The position numbers and the translations under genes are program-made. Under the pieces are notes generated by a model that searched no databases, was not told the origin of the DNA, and was given only the letters and a program-made list of their open reading frames with translations. This document shows, piece by piece, positions 24,721 to 54,307 of a stretch of 64,000 nucleotides of DNA. The DNA comes from Paragordius varius (lineage: Eukaryota > Nematomorpha): positions 992,001 to 1,056,000 of the forward strand of contig OZ176052.1 of NCBI GenBank assembly GCA_964247055.1, in the 5' to 3' direction. Numbering within the stretch: the stretch's first letter is position 1; every line of letters starts with the position of its first letter.

Positions 24721-26059
24721 AATATGAACTTCAATCCTGTATACAAATTATAATTGGAGGATAAAAAATAGGCAGAAACGGTGATTTTTATTCTTTTACA
24801 CACTAAAAGGTATAAAACGAATGGCACTTTACGAACTAAAAATTATCAAAAGTAACTTCTCTTTAAAAAGTGAAATTTGTAGTCGTAACTTTTTTAAAAA
24901 TCATACCTTATGGATGATATATCGATTAAATAAGCTTCCTGAACCCTTTTGCACTAATAAATTTTCAAAAGTGTGTTTGTGAAAGTATACCTAATTTTAA
25001 CCAAGTACATTATAACTATTACATATTGCAAATTTTGGCAATCTGAAATGTTACGGTATTTATTGTGGAATAAAAATTTTATATCAGTAAATCTGTAAAA
25101 TCATGAGTTGTACACAATGGCGACATGTGTTGCTTGGGTAAAAAGGATCGCCCCAATAAACCACAAAGTAGCAATATTATGATTACCTCGTGGAAAAAAA
25201 CTCTGAATACGGAATTCTGATTTTGATCTGTCTACCTATACTAACCAACCTATGATTTAATTAATTATTAACACTTTTATTTCCAATAAAGCTGTATCAC
25301 AAATCGTTCTTGCATCTGATTAATATAATTTATTGTTTTAAATAGCTTAATCGAATAACAAATTATTTTTTATTGATAAAAATGAAATATATTAAAAAAA
25401 TAAGTTAATTAACAAATATAAATAGGAAAATATGGTCAAAATAGGGCTTTTAAAACGAATCGTAACCCATTATGCTAAATTGCTATATCCTGACTCTATA
25501 TAAAAAATTTGAAAAAAAATATAATTCAATTACAAAATATGTACGTAATTTAAGCTCTAAAATCGTTAAAATTTCGCTTTTTACTTATTAAGAAATAACT
25601 TATAATGTTATTATATCAAATGAAATAAAATGTAAAATTAAAATTTAATTTATTCGAGGTTCTAATAAACTTACTATGGCTAAAATATATTATATAATAT
25701 AATTAATAATTGACTAGATGATTGAATAATGAATGATGATTTCTACAGCTGATATATTAACATAAAGGGCACACAAATAGAATAGAGATGGAATTAAATT
25801 TGGAAATATATAACACAATTCTTTTCAACATTTTTGTGATATCACAATATAATAATAAAATTTATACATATATTATATATACTTTAAGTGAGAATGATTT
25901 CACTATAATATAAGCATTATTTTTTTAAAAAGTACACATTTTTCCATTATATTGCACAAAAATATACTTATTCTAAAAAATTATAGGGGGAAAAATTGGA
26001 TTAAATAATTGAAATATCAGCTTTTTAGACACAATTTTTTTAAGCTTTTTAGCGCGAAT
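24721..26059. other. Spacer between THOC7 and GAPDH 3' ends
   Basis: AT-rich with no supported gene or clear repeat. GAPDH is transcribed toward it, so its 3' UTR and polyadenylation signal should lie near the right end. Confidence 0.4.
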
Positions 26060-36052
<9,993 letters not shown>

Positions 36053-37462
36053 ATGACTAATTTTTCCCCTGTATATTTTGATTATAATGCGACCACTCCA
36101 TTGAGTAAAGAAGTAAAATTAAGCATTTCGAAAGCTTTGGATGTTTGGGGTAATCCTAGCAGTACTTATCAAATGGGGAAAAACGCAAAATGTTTGATAG
36201 AAGACGCCAGAAAACATGTTGCATCCATGATTGAGGCGCCTCCTGAGGATATCATATTTATGTCGGGAGGGACTGAAGCTAATAATAGTGTTATATATTC
36301 AGTAATAACCAATTTTTATAATCAAAATGTTAAAGATAGTGGCAAAATTCCTCACATTATAACCTCTCCGATTGAACATGATTCCATTATTAAACCGCTC
36401 CAATATTATAAACGCAATGGAAAAATTTCTTTATCCTATCTACCATTAAAAAATGGAAAAATTATTCCCGAATCTGTTTTTCCATTGCTAAAACCTGAAA
36501 CGTGTTTAGTTACCGTCATGTTAGCAAACAATGAAACTGGCATAATTCAACCCATATCTCAACTCTCCAGTCTACTAAAGTCTCAAAATATTGCCAAAAA
36601 CGTAATTTTACATACGGACGCAGCTCAAGCTTTGGGGAAAATTCCTGTCTCCGCCAAAGACCTTAATGTTGATGCATTAACTATAGTCGGACACAAATTT
36701 TATGGGCCTTGTATTGGTGCTCTCTACTATCGAAATGCAATGTTAAAAGATGATAAAAATAATAATCAAAATGTGTTTCAACCATTTATTTTGGGTGGTG
36801 GACAAGAACGAGGCTTACGTTCTGGCACCGAAAATGTCCCTATGATTGCGGGCTTAGGTGAAGCTTGTCACCAGGTCCATAAGAATATTAACAAAATGAA
36901 TTACAAAAACCAACTTTTAAAGCTCTCTACCCACTTTATTGACTACTTGTGCAAACTTTGTGATGAAATTAATCTACGTATAAATTTTAACAACCTAGAA
37001 ATCGTTTCGGATAAAGTTAATCATACAGACAAGGATAGGGGAAATAACAGTCTACATAAGCGTGTGAGCGAAACCTTTATTAAATTAGTAGAAGAAGGAC
37101 AAATTTTACCAAATACCTTAAATATTTCATTTCCTGATTTATCACCCTATATAATGTCAGGAAACGAAATACTTAAGAGGTGTAAGTTTGTCTGTGCTAG
37201 TACTGGTGCAGCTTGTCATTCTATTCTCGACGAAGATAAAATGATAACTGATGATAAAATAGGAGGTGACAAATGTGCATATGTTTTAAGCATTTTAACA
37301 AAAAGCGGTTTGCAAACTGAGCTAGCACAGCGTGCTATAAGAATTAGCTTGGGTTGGTATACAACTACAGATGAGATTGAAAGAGGTGTCAATGATTTGG
37401 TGGATGCAATAAAATCAATCATCTATGATAATAAAATAAACTTGATCGCTAATGTAAAATAA
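36053..37462 (+). CDS. SCLY: Selenocysteine lyase
   Basis: A single-exon gene of 469 residues (human SCLY ~445). The enzyme is a PLP-dependent aminotransferase-fold protein of the NifS/cysteine desulfurase superfamily that removes selenium from L-selenocysteine to give alanine and selenide. Seen: the N-terminal DYNATTPL and WGNPSS; SGGTEANN; MLANNETG; HTDAAQALGK; the PLP lysine Lys215 in VGHKFYGP; GGGQERGLRSGTENVPMIAG; and the active-site loop STGAACHS with Cys388. The GGGQER, SIEHDSI-like PIEHDSI and GAACHS contexts fit SCLY better than mitochondrial NFS1, and there is no transit peptide. A ~30-residue insertion around residues 318-350 and an Asp-rich insert after Cys388 lengthen it. Absence of introns is unusual beside its intron-rich neighbours. 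Its 3' end faces fructosamine kinase. Confidence 0.92.
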   Translation: MTNFSPVYFDYNATTPLSKEVKLSISKALDVWGNPSSTYQMGKNAKCLIEDARKHVASMIEAPPEDIIFMSGGTEANNSVIYSVITNFYNQNVKDSGKIPHIITSPIEHDSIIKPLQYYKRNGKISLSYLPLKNGKIIPESVFPLLKPETCLVTVMLANNETGIIQPISQLSSLLKSQNIAKNVILHTDAAQALGKIPVSAKDLNVDALTIVGHKFYGPCIGALYYRNAMLKDDKNNNQNVFQPFILGGGQERGLRSGTENVPMIAGLGEACHQVHKNINKMNYKNQLLKLSTHFIDYLCKLCDEINLRINFNNLEIVSDKVNHTDKDRGNNSLHKRVSETFIKLVEEGQILPNTLNISFPDLSPYIMSGNEILKRCKFVCASTGAACHSILDEDKMITDDKIGGDKCAYVLSILTKSGLQTELAQRAIRISLGWYTTTDEIERGVNDLVDAIKSIIYDNKINLIANVK

Positions 37463-37883
37463 TTTATTATGTTTAGTGTATGTTGTAATATAACATGGTA
37501 ATAAATAATTTTTGAATATAGACCGTGCTTGAGTTATTTCATCTTATGATGATAAAGTACGTATCAAACTTTTCATAATGCCGATAGATGAGGATCGGTA
37601 TCCGCTACCAAAATGATTCCTATAAACAGGCAAATAAATAGAATAATTGAGAGACAAATCAAATACATCCATCCTAACAATTATAAGCAATATAACCTAT
37701 AATTGTCATTTATTTCTTATTTATATTGTATTTATTTTTTAATCAATATTTATGTCATTTTTCATCTGAAAAAGTTTATACCACTAACACGAAATAAATT
37801 GATATTATTAATATATCAATCTCGCTCTTAAAGCCTAGAATTCAATTTATAACAAATTATTCATTTTATGAATTGGTAAAAAA

Positions 37884-38162
37884 TTAAAACTCTTTATAAA
37901 TTGAAACAATAATCATCTTTGAAATAATTTCAAAATGAAACCAATGATTAAGGTAATGGAAAAGTTGATATAAGGATTGTCTTTCTTTGAAGTATGGTTC
38001 AGTTTTGGGGAAAACTGCATGATAGGCATTATAAAATTCTTGGGTGAAACCTCCAAACATTCCAGCTATGGCCAAATCAAATTCATGGTGTCCATAAAAC
38101 GCGGCTGGATCAAATACAACTAAAATTAGAATACTTAATTATAATCATAAAAAGCATTCAAC

Positions 38163-38248
<86 letters not shown>

Positions 38249-41200
38249 AACAAAAGACCTCGAATCGCTTAATTTAAATCTAGAATTAGCCAAATCAAGA
38301 GAAGAGTGGAAAAAACGGGTGTACCGTCATTTAATGGCGAATCCCCATACAAATGAATGATGATAATGATATAATTTACATTAAAGCATATTATTGTAGC
38401 ATTTCAAATCAAACTCTAAAAATAAAATGCCTTCTTGAGCTCGATATATTTTTACATTAAAATGAAAAATTTGGATTCTTTTTGAAAATATTTTACTATC
38501 TTTCACAATTTTGCATAGTGAATTAATAAAATGCATCGAGAATACTGTTGATAATTATGTCAAATTCATTTTCCCCTTTATAAGAAAATTTTCATTATTA
38601 ATAAGGAGCAAACATAAGATTTTACTTTGAGAGGTGAGAAATATTTATATAAATGGTTAAATCAACAAATTAAGGTTGTGAATTTTCAGTATTTGGTATA
38701 TAAAAAAGCCTGATTAAATCAACAATTATGGATAAAGGATTCAATGAAAAAAGTCACTGAATTGTTGAATCTCCATTAATTACTCGATAAATTTGTTATA
38801 AAATACAAATTATTAACTGGCGAGATAGATGGAAAGAGATATCAAAAGATTAATATTGTAATCATAGTTAAAGAATAAAATGGCAAATCTTAAAGGTTAA
38901 ATAGCTTAAATGATTTTTTTTAGAAAATAAATGCGATTCTCGTAGATCTTACAGCAATATTCAAAATAAAATCATCAAAGATTTTGCTCTAGAACAATTC
39001 AAAAAAAACTTATTGCAAACAAAAAAAATTATCCGGACACATTCAGGAGAAAGGAAAACGCAATTTGGTTCAATATGAAACATTTAGAGTTCCAATATAA
39101 TAGATGTTAATGAATGTGGTTTCCTTAACCACTTTAGGAGAAGTTTTAAAAGATCTAAAGGCGAAAAAAGGAACATTCTCAAACTTATTATACCATAAAA
39201 GGGAAAAATATTAGGCTTATTGCTATACTCTGAAATGCAATGGAATTAATAATTATCTTCCAAGAAAGTGATAAATTGATAGATATTTTCTATTTTTTGG
39301 TCAAAAAATATGAATATCTCACCCCTCTTTGAATATGGAAGGTGGAATAACCATTTTGAAATGAATAATGGTATAATTCACAAAAAGAAAGTTTTAATAG
39401 TAGATGATATACATACGTATACAATATTTCCTTTTTGGCCTTAAATGATTATAGCCAATATAACACCCGTTTTCTAGAGTAAAATATTTTTATTACAATA
39501 ATAAAAATAAGAGTAACAAATGCAAAGGGTGAATATCCACAAACGCGATAAAAATCCTAGGATATTTTAAAATTAGCTCATGATCAGAACCCTAGCCATG
39601 CTGTGGTTTCTGATTCGTTGAAAATGAAAAAAAATCTCCAATTTTATAAATAAAAAATTAATTATAAAAAAGTGTATAATATACATTAAAAAAATTAAGC
39701 TGAAATGCGTACAAATATAAAAAATATATATTTTTCAATTTGTAAGCATTTCAGCTTATTTTTTTTAATAAATTTCATAAATACAATGGGTAATTCTCTC
39801 AATTTATAGAATATTCATTATGAAGTATTTTTAACTTCGCTGGGTATTTAGGATTACCTCTATAAAATACACATATTTATGAATAATACTGATCTTTTTT
39901 AACTCAAAAAAATAAAATATTTAATAAATATTAAATGTATACATTTTAAAAAAAGAGTTATTAAATAATTTTAAAAATTCTTTTCATATAAATTATGCAA
40001 ACTTGGTTCGCCATTAGCAGTTTGTCCTATATTTCCACCCCAAAGGTCACCGTGTAATAAAGAGGGTTTAATTTTATTATCATTCATTAATTTTTCAAAT
40101 AGGCGTGGGATGAGTGGTTTAAGCGTCTGCCAAAGATTACAAAGTTCAGAATCGGTATGCTACATAAAAATATAATAAATTCTGAAAAAAAAACCAAAAA
40201 TAATTTAATAATAAATGTAAATATGTAAAAACAATTTGCACATTAAAACGTATTTGCGATGAAGCTAGCTAATTTCAACATAGAGCAATATATCAAGAAC
40301 TAAATAAAATCTTCGATCATTTAAAACATGTTTGAGTGAAATTATAAGTCAATTGGAATATAAAAATCCACAAAATTTGTTATAAACAGTTTTATCAAGA
40401 TATTTTTATCGTATTAACGATTCAATATATATATTTATATATAAATCGTATTGGTATATGCCCGCAATGTTGCGTAAATTACTTTTGGAAAACTAACGAC
40501 AGACAGGAGCCATTTTAATGTTCTGTAACACAAACTTCAAAGGGAAACATGCTTACAAGAGTGCCAAGCAGAAAAGGGTAGACTCAACTTATAAAACACT
40601 ATTTATGAACTCTAATCAATGCCAGACAAACCGTCATTTTTATAATTGAATAAGATAACTTACTGTGTTTTTAGAAATATCATGATTGGATAACCAAATT
40701 TTTAGGCCAGAATGTTAAATTAACAATATTAAGAAACTACTGAGAAAAGTAAGATGACATTTTAAAATCTAAAAACTGTCAAATAAACCGAAATCCGTAT
40801 ATAAGGTTCTAAAAAATTAATTAATAAATAGGTTCTAAAAAACGCTTCAGTTTTTCAATTATTATTAACATATAAAAGGTAGATCAAGGCGTCATCACGA
40901 AAAAAAACGGTAAAATATTTATTAGAATAATTGTAAATTATATGAAAAATATTTCACATTCACTACTGAAAAAACCGAGGAAGAAAGCTTGGGTTAATTT
41001 TCTATATGCAATTTACAAAGTTACAACTGAACAAACCTTCACAATTAGGGTTTTTTTGACTGGTCAAAAACCAAACAAATTAAAACGGTGAAACTCAAAC
41101 CGCGGCCCTAAAAGGTGCTTTTTGATGGCCCTAAAGTACTTATTTTTAGCATAAATATTTGCAAATGTGTCGTCAAACATCTATTAAAATTATGAGTATA

Positions 41201-41986
41201 GGTTTTTGAGAAAAGTAAAATATTTTTTGGCCCTTTAAAATTTAATAAAATTGAGATTCATACAAAAATATATAGACATCTATCTTTACATATTTGACTG
41301 ATTCTAAAAAAATGTTTATTGCTTTAATATATTTTAAGAACATTAAAGTATGCACCTTTTTGGTAAGCCAATCTATTTGAACTTGTAATCTTTGTTCAGT
41401 GTAAAAATCCTATAATAAGGTTAATGAATTATACTATCCAATCCCTATTCCAATCATTTTTTAAAGGTAGATATCCGCAACAAGTTGTAACATGAAACCC
41501 AAATTTATCAATAAAAGAACAATCCATGTTTTTTTCTTCGGAATTATATTTATCTAAATTGTGTCGATGCAATCTATTATAAATTGTTTTTTAAAACTCA
41601 GCTAATTTTTGTCCCAAGAGTTTTTGTTTCTGGCATGTTAAAATATCGATAAATTCCATTGCAAGATACGATCCAGATTTGTCAGTCATAACCTTGAAAC
41701 ATATTCAAAAAATTATTACTTTGATTGGTTTAGGTACTTTAAGGGTGTAAGTATCATATATAGCTTGTAGACTAGCATATTCACCATCAAGCATTTGTTT
41801 TGCCTAAGTTTATGGACAAAAAACTACCTTTTCGCGATCGCTAAATTTGAGAAATATATCACCAATATCAGTTTTATAACCTTCACCCTGACTTATACAT
41901 CCGCCACTTCCTTTATTTAATGGCTCAACATGTTTGATCCCCAATTCGTTAGTTAAAAGTTGCGTAATATACTCCAAATTTTTCAT
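37884..41986 (-). CDS. FN3K/FN3KRP: Fructosamine-3-kinase family protein
   Basis: Seven exons on the minus strand: 41986-41828, 41803-41720, 41692-41598, 41573-41435, 41409-41356, 40159-40003 and 38119-37884, giving 307 residues (human 309). The enzyme phosphorylates the C3 of sugars attached to protein amines, making the adducts unstable, so it is a cytosolic deglycation repair kinase. Seen: the Gly-rich loop GSGGCISQG with the conserved Cys30; DIFLKF; the kinase catalytic HGDLWGGN (Asp215); [15 protein letters not shown] with the metal-binding Asp233; and the family-typical AGMFGGF and [11 protein letters not shown]. The last ~13 residues differ from the usual HFGxxYR ending. Introns 1-4 are 24, 27, 24 and 25 nt, each containing an in-frame stop, whereas introns 5-6 are 1.2 and 1.9 kb. 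The start codon is 32 bp from that of the EGLN gene. The sequence does not tell FN3K from FN3KRP. Confidence 0.93.
38167..38244. repeat. (TA)n microsatellite
   Basis: A TA run of nearly 80 bp in the last fructosamine-kinase intron, about 45 bp from the final exon. The open frame read through it is not coding. Confidence 0.9.
39686..39771. repeat. Small inverted repeat in fructosamine-kinase intron 6
   Basis: AAAATTAAGCTGAAATGCGT on the left pairs with AAGCATTTCAGCTTATTTTT on the right around an AT-rich loop. Probably a short MITE remnant; no second copy seen. Confidence 0.6.
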
Positions 41987-42018
41987 AAATTTAAAAATCA
42001 AACGATCAGCCCAAATGA
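41987..42018. promoter_or_regulatory. Divergent promoter region, fructosamine kinase / EGLN
   Basis: Only 32 bp lie between the two opposite start codons, so transcription start sites may lie inside the neighbouring gene's first exon, or one gene may have an unseen upstream non-coding exon. The call rests on gene arrangement. Confidence 0.4.
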
Positions 42019-45882
<3,864 letters not shown>

Positions 45883-45898
45883 ACGTAATAAAATATAA

Positions 45899-46168
45899 TA
45901 TATACCTACCATTTACACTTTAAATTCACTCCCTTGAACAATTTATATTCACCGTAAAATAAATTTTGTGTTTTTGTAAGATTGAAAATTACTTATATTT
46001 TTAATGAATGAAATTTTGTTTAAAATTAAAATAACACTGAAAAAATAATAAACTAAGCTATAAATATATATTTCATATTAATGATCAGTTATATTAGTCG
46101 CTCCAAAACACAATTTATTTTTGGGGTGAATTCGAATTCAAGGGTGAATTTGAATTGTAAATGGTATA
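45899..46168. mobile_element. MITE family A copy 6
   Basis: Starts within 20 bp of the EGLN stop codon. ATATACCTACCATTTACACT on the left; GAATTTGAATTGTAAATGGT on the right. Probably transcribed as part of the EGLN 3' UTR. Confidence 0.8.
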
Positions 46169-46829
46169 TTGTATCTTTCCATACCTGCGCATATAATCAT
46201 GTATTATAATAACCAAAAAATAGAAAATAAATTCCTATTGGTTTGAGTAAAATGCAATTTTTGGCTCTTCGTGGATAAGAAAAGACTGCCAAGTTGTTTT
46301 TTGATATTTTTTGTCCATTTTTATGTCCATTCTTTTAAATTATATCAAATTCTTGTTTGATTTCAATCTTTTCAACTTATTTTTATTGTTATTAATGCCT
46401 CTTTTAGGCTTACGGGAAATAACATATAACTGTTTGGTTATTTGGGGTTAATATTTAGTCATTACAAATTGTTATTCCTTGGGATTGTTAATGAGGCCTA
46501 CGATTTTCTTAGCAGGAGTTAAGTCTAGCAGAATTTTCAATAAAACATTTTATATTTACTTTAAAAACGACTTTTTTATGGATTTCCAAGCTTTTCAATA
46601 TCATTTGTCGCAGAGAATATAAAGAAACGTGACAATCAGGTTTGTTTATATCAATTATAATTAAGTTATTTATTCCAAGCATTATGTAAATAGTAAAATA
46701 AATCTTTACCAGTGGTAATTATTGAAACGTTGCGGGGCGCCCGTATAACCCAAACTAATCATAAGTTTTTCTAACAGGTATAGTCATAAGTTTTTACCGG
46801 ACTTTTTTTTAGTAAAAATCAATCATTTG
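46169..46829. other. Intergenic, no gene seen
   Basis: No supported coding region or clear repeat. It separates family A copy 6 from the mariner relic. Confidence 0.4.
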
Positions 46830-48000
46830 TATTGTTCATCGGCTTCGATTCAATTATCTTATATGAATGCCGTATCACAAAAACTGATTGTCTTTTGCGG
46901 CTAACCATTTGTCAAGCCAATCTCCTACGTTTTCTAAATTATGGAAGTTCTGCTCTGCAAGGGTGTGCCTCCCTTAATGCGAAGATGTATTGCAGTCAAC
47001 TGGCTCCAGGTCAAGAGATTTTAGCGGATACTAAAGAATTTTGCCATTGAAGCGATTTCAGGGTACCACCACTAACTGGTTTTGCTGTGGGATATGTAGA
47101 ATTATCCATCACCACACAATGATTTCCAACAGGGGGGGGGGCATCGCCTTCCAAGGGGAGCGCAGAGAAATTAAGGGGGCCGCGAAAAAATGAAGAATTT
47201 AATTAAAAAATAAAACCATATTGAAGAATTTCAGGTGCAAATTATCAAGATTTGTAACTGTTGCAAATACAAGGATGATTGGGATTTTTATGAGAATATA
47301 ATAAATTTTAAATTTTACATTTTTATCTTGGATTTTTTGACAGGGGGCGCAAGAATTTATTCGGTGGGGCGTGAACAAAAAAAGGTGGGGAACCACTCAT
47401 TACCAAAATTAGTGTGCCATGTGTGCTGGTCCATTCCAGTCGTTTTTCGATGGATTCATGGTTTTAAGGAAATCAATTATTGGCGATAGCGTTGTGTATT
47501 TTAGCTTCACCGGGCTTCAAAAGTTTATGATACACAAAACCGCTTTGGTCGCACCAAACACAGAGAATAAGCTTTTTGCGGAACTGATTCGGCTTTGGTG
47601 TTAATGGACCGACCGGCTTGGAATTAAGATGAAAGCCACAATTTTTTCCACTTTGGATTTATATAAAGCCGCCTCCTCCATTATCCGTCACAGCTGAATG
47701 CTAAAATGGTTTGCTTTTATGACGTTGAAACCAGATTTAATGCGATGTTCGATTTGACGTTTTCATTCAAATTGTGTTGTATCCAAGTGTTAATGAGTTT
47801 ATTAATTTATCTATCCCATTGCTGGTAAACATCTGCTGATTGTTTTTTTGTGATAAATGTAATGTTTCTGCATTATTTTGTTGAGTTGAGTCCTTATATA
47901 GCTCTTGCACTTTAGTGTGTTTGCAGTTGTAAGATCTACGAGACTGCCTACACTTTTTCACATTCACTGTGTGTATTTCGAAACCACGTTTCACTGCTTA
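46830..48000 (-). mobile_element. Decayed mariner (Tc1/mariner) transposon
   Basis: Minus-strand pieces in the right order match a mariner transposase: near 47,860 AETLHLSQK (N-terminal DNA-binding region); near 47,600 PKPNQFRKKLILCVWCDQSG and FVYHKLLKPGE; near 47,430 IEKRLEW; near 47,100 VVMDNSTYPTAKPV (the DNARPHTA region, with the second catalytic Asp) and LKSLQW; near 46,900 DWLDKWLAAKDNQF and YGIHK. Frame changes and stops are frequent, so it is inactive. The base composition is visibly less AT-rich than the surroundings. A G-rich insertion splits it at 47,128-47,398. The outer termini were not found. Confidence 0.75.
47128..47398. mobile_element. Probable hAT-like non-autonomous insertion in the mariner
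   Basis: The mariner frame is interrupted exactly here by DNA starting with a run of G's and ending GGTGGGGAACCACT, whose inverse (AGTGGTTCCCCACC) resembles common hAT element ends. GGGGGC motifs occur at both sides. The target duplication could not be made out, so the class is tentative. Confidence 0.4.
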
Positions 48001-50820
48001 GATTGATTAAGCATATTCACTCATTATATTCTTCTGCCAGAAAACAATGAACTTAAACATTCGGATTAAATGAGAAATGCAATGCATGTTGCAAATATTT
48101 TTTTTCAGGCATAAAATTCCACATGATTGAATGATGAGACGCTATCTTTTGGCGGACTCAGCTTGGGTGTGTTTGTAGTTTAATGTGAGATAGGATGAAC
48201 AAATTGGGTCTGTGTGAAATTAACCGTCTGGTATATATACTATTTTCAAGCAATCTAATATCCGGATCATACCCTAATTCCAGTTTATTTCCCTATTGCT
48301 CCAATAATTTGTAAACATTTTGAACCTCTCATACAACTAGACAACAAATTGTGACTTTTTATAAGTGCCATTCTTGTAAATTTATTTCATTAAAGTACAT
48401 TGAAAAGAATGGTTCAACACCTAAGAATTTTTTATTAGGGTTTATCGAATATTTTTGTACCGATTTAACATTAAAAGTTTTAGATATAGAACCATGGATT
48501 TTGTATCATTCGAAAGAACGCGAAAAGCTGTATCTTTCAAATGGTAGTAGGTCATTAAAATCAATCTGGTGTAAAAGGTATTAGGCTTTAATTTCATCTC
48601 TTATAAGTCAAAAATTTTTAAAGACAAACTAATGTAAAATTAATATAAAATATTGTAAGTAAATAATAAAAAAATGGAAAAAACCTTTGCTAATGGATAC
48701 AGAAATGCATAGTTATAACTGTAAATTTATTATAAATGGCTATAAAAGATCAAGAATACCACTATATTTCTGATCTTTGATTTTTTATAATTAAAAGCCT
48801 TCTAAATTGATATGATGGTTATTTATTTAAAAAAACAAACAATTAAAAATGGCTGTTTGATATGACATAAAAGCAATAAATAGGTGTTTTCAAAAAACTT
48901 TCTTGTGTTATTTTTTTAGCCTTCATTGCCATCTACATAAAGCTTGAGCTAATTTCATTCATTAGTTTTAAGTATATATATTAATTAAGAAAAACGCTCT
49001 CGACGGGTTTTTCGCTTCCTATGTCCAACATATTAGTAATTTTATAGAGTTTTCATTACTCTTTCGAATGAGATATTACAAATGGGCATTTGTTGTATAT
49101 TTTACATTTTTAGTAAAATTTTGATAAAGAGGGCGCGTTCATAAAATCAAATTATACGAAATTCTTAGGTGGAATTATAATTTTTTTTCAGTACTAAACT
49201 GAAATGATAGAATATATTAGAAAACGCAAAAAACTCGAGTGGCATAAAAATTTGTTATCTCGTATAATGAGCCAAAAACAACTTTTAAAAAGTATTCATT
49301 TCAGATTTTTTTAAAAACATGTAAATTAATTTATAATTTAAATTAAATCAAAATGCTCAATTTTGATCGAATATTTAGGGATCAGGACACGGATATTGAA
49401 ACATGTATTTTACTCACCATTGTTGTTAGGGGCGGGTTTAATGTGTGAATGAAAAATATATAAAAATAAAAACATTGCTTATGCCAAAATGTTATTTCTG
49501 GTCAAATAAAAAAAATTTAACCATAAAAACACAAACAAGTAAGTTGTTTTGACCAATTATTTCTGATTCAATATGAGCTAAGTTACTGAAAACAGGTTAT
49601 ATAGTTTAAACTGTTAAGTTGAAAAAATTTTTATTTTTTCTTTTGGTCACGTACACGAAGTTTAGGTATAATTTGTTATGTTTGTTTAAAAAATACTGTT
49701 TTAAGAGTAACCAAATAGGATATAAGAGCATAATAAATTATTTATATGTTAAAATTTTCATATCCTAAGTTTGTTTAATGGGGTTAAAAAAGCAAGCTTA
49801 ATGGGTGTCAAGCTTCTATATATATATAAATCTTTTTGAAAACAATTATCTTTCTTTTTCAAGCAGAGTTAAATATTGACGTTTTTGATAGACATATATA
49901 TATTATATAACATTTTTTAAATATTAATAATTAATTTTGAATTATATAAATCTAAAACAAACAAATTGTACCGACCACTTGAGATTACACTTAATAAATA
50001 TCGGCAATGTCATTTTAGGAAATTTTAATTATTCACATTCACATTTATATCAAATAAATTTTAATGTTTATTGTTTTGTTATACATCAAAAGAAATTTAT
50101 TTTGGTAAAAATTTTTTTTATTAAATATAAAACAAATATTGCGCAATTTTAAGTGATAATTATGTTGCTTGTTGTTAATTGTTAAACATTCTCTTTGACA
50201 CCAAAGCTATTTATAAAAAGATTATGGATTATTGGCTTATAAAAACAATAAGTATATTTCATACACAGCGTAAACTTAAATGTTTGTTTTTGTTAAGTGA
50301 TATATAATGATTGATAAATAATTAGTGTCGATTTTTACATATATATAATAAAATTATTTATATTGTAATTTGGTATATGTATAGGGTATTTTTAGTTTAA
50401 ATTCAACATGCTAAGGTTTTAATTATATATACTATTATAAGTGAGATTTGCGTTTATTGGTGTCAAAACTGGACCTATTTTGCTAATCAATTACTTACTT
50501 TGATGCTTGTCGGCGATCTTGCACAAAGTTTTCTGATAAATTTTGCTTTCAAACGAATCGCAAATATTTTGAAAATTGGCATCCCCCAAAACCTTAACTT
50601 AAAGTCTGTTATTAGAATTTGCAACAAAAAAATTTGCTTTATCTTTATTGAATAAAACCCTACAATTTTATAATCCCCAATAATATATTTAGCACAAATT
50701 TCATACTGACATACGCAGACGATTACATTATTAAAATCGTTTGGTAAACTTTGATAATTTTTGTCTAAAAAAATACGAACGCTCAAATTTAATTACGACC
50801 CCTTTTGACATATAATGTAT
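48001..50820. other. Intergenic, no supported gene
   Basis: Mostly AT-rich spacer. Two open frames were considered (48,351-48,584 plus and 50,487-50,786 minus) but neither has a family match, a splice context or clear codon bias. Short TA runs occur near 49,820 and 49,890. Confidence 0.4.
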
Positions 50821-50824
50821 ATAT

Positions 50825-51102
50825 TATGTACCATTTACGACTCAAATTCACCCTTGAACAATTTAAATTCACCTAAAAATTAATTAGTTTACAAACTGAT
50901 ATAGTTCATTATTAATATGAAATGTATCTTTATGGCATAGTTTATTATTTTTTCAGTATTATTTTAATTTTATACTAGGTAATTTTTAAATAAATATATA
51001 ATTCATTTAAGGGTGAATTTGAATTATTTGAGGGTGATTTTAAATTGGTCGAGGGTAAATTTGAATTATTTTAGGGTGAATTTGAATTGTAAATGGTATA
51101 TA
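50825..51102. mobile_element. MITE family A copy 7
   Basis: TATGTACCATTTACGACTCA on the left; four ~21-bp GGGTGAATTTGAATT units then TTGTAAATGGTATA on the right, followed by a short TA run. Confidence 0.8.
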
Positions 51103-54131
<3,029 letters not shown>

Positions 54132-54244
54132 AGCATAAGAAGTTAAAAAAGTTGCAAGAGTCAAAATTGCACCATCTCTATAAAAGGCGGACAGAAGGAA
54201 TCGAAAATGGAACGTTTTGCCTTATTTGGATTTACGATATAAAT

Positions 54245-54246
<2 letters not shown>

Positions 54247-54305
<59 letters not shown>
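54247..54305. repeat. (TA)n microsatellite
   Basis: A TA run of ~58 bp about 115 bp past the FoxG stop codon, probably in the 3' UTR or just downstream. Confidence 0.9.

Positions 54306-54307
<2 letters not shown>

Noticed and set aside
36053-37462. Mitochondrial cysteine desulfurase NFS1
   Set aside because: No N-terminal transit sequence; the GGGQER-RSGTEN-PMIAG block and GAACHS active-site loop fit selenocysteine lyase better.
38163-38360. Frame of alternating Ile-Tyr followed by a short peptide
   Set aside because: Reads a TA microsatellite in the fructosamine-kinase intron on the opposite strand.
48351-48584. 77-codon plus-strand frame
   Set aside because: Composition is not clearly random, but there is no family match, no flanking exon and no splice context; too weak to call a gene.
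50487-50786. 99-codon minus-strand frame
   Set aside because: No recognisable domain; composition is that expected from AT-rich non-coding DNA.
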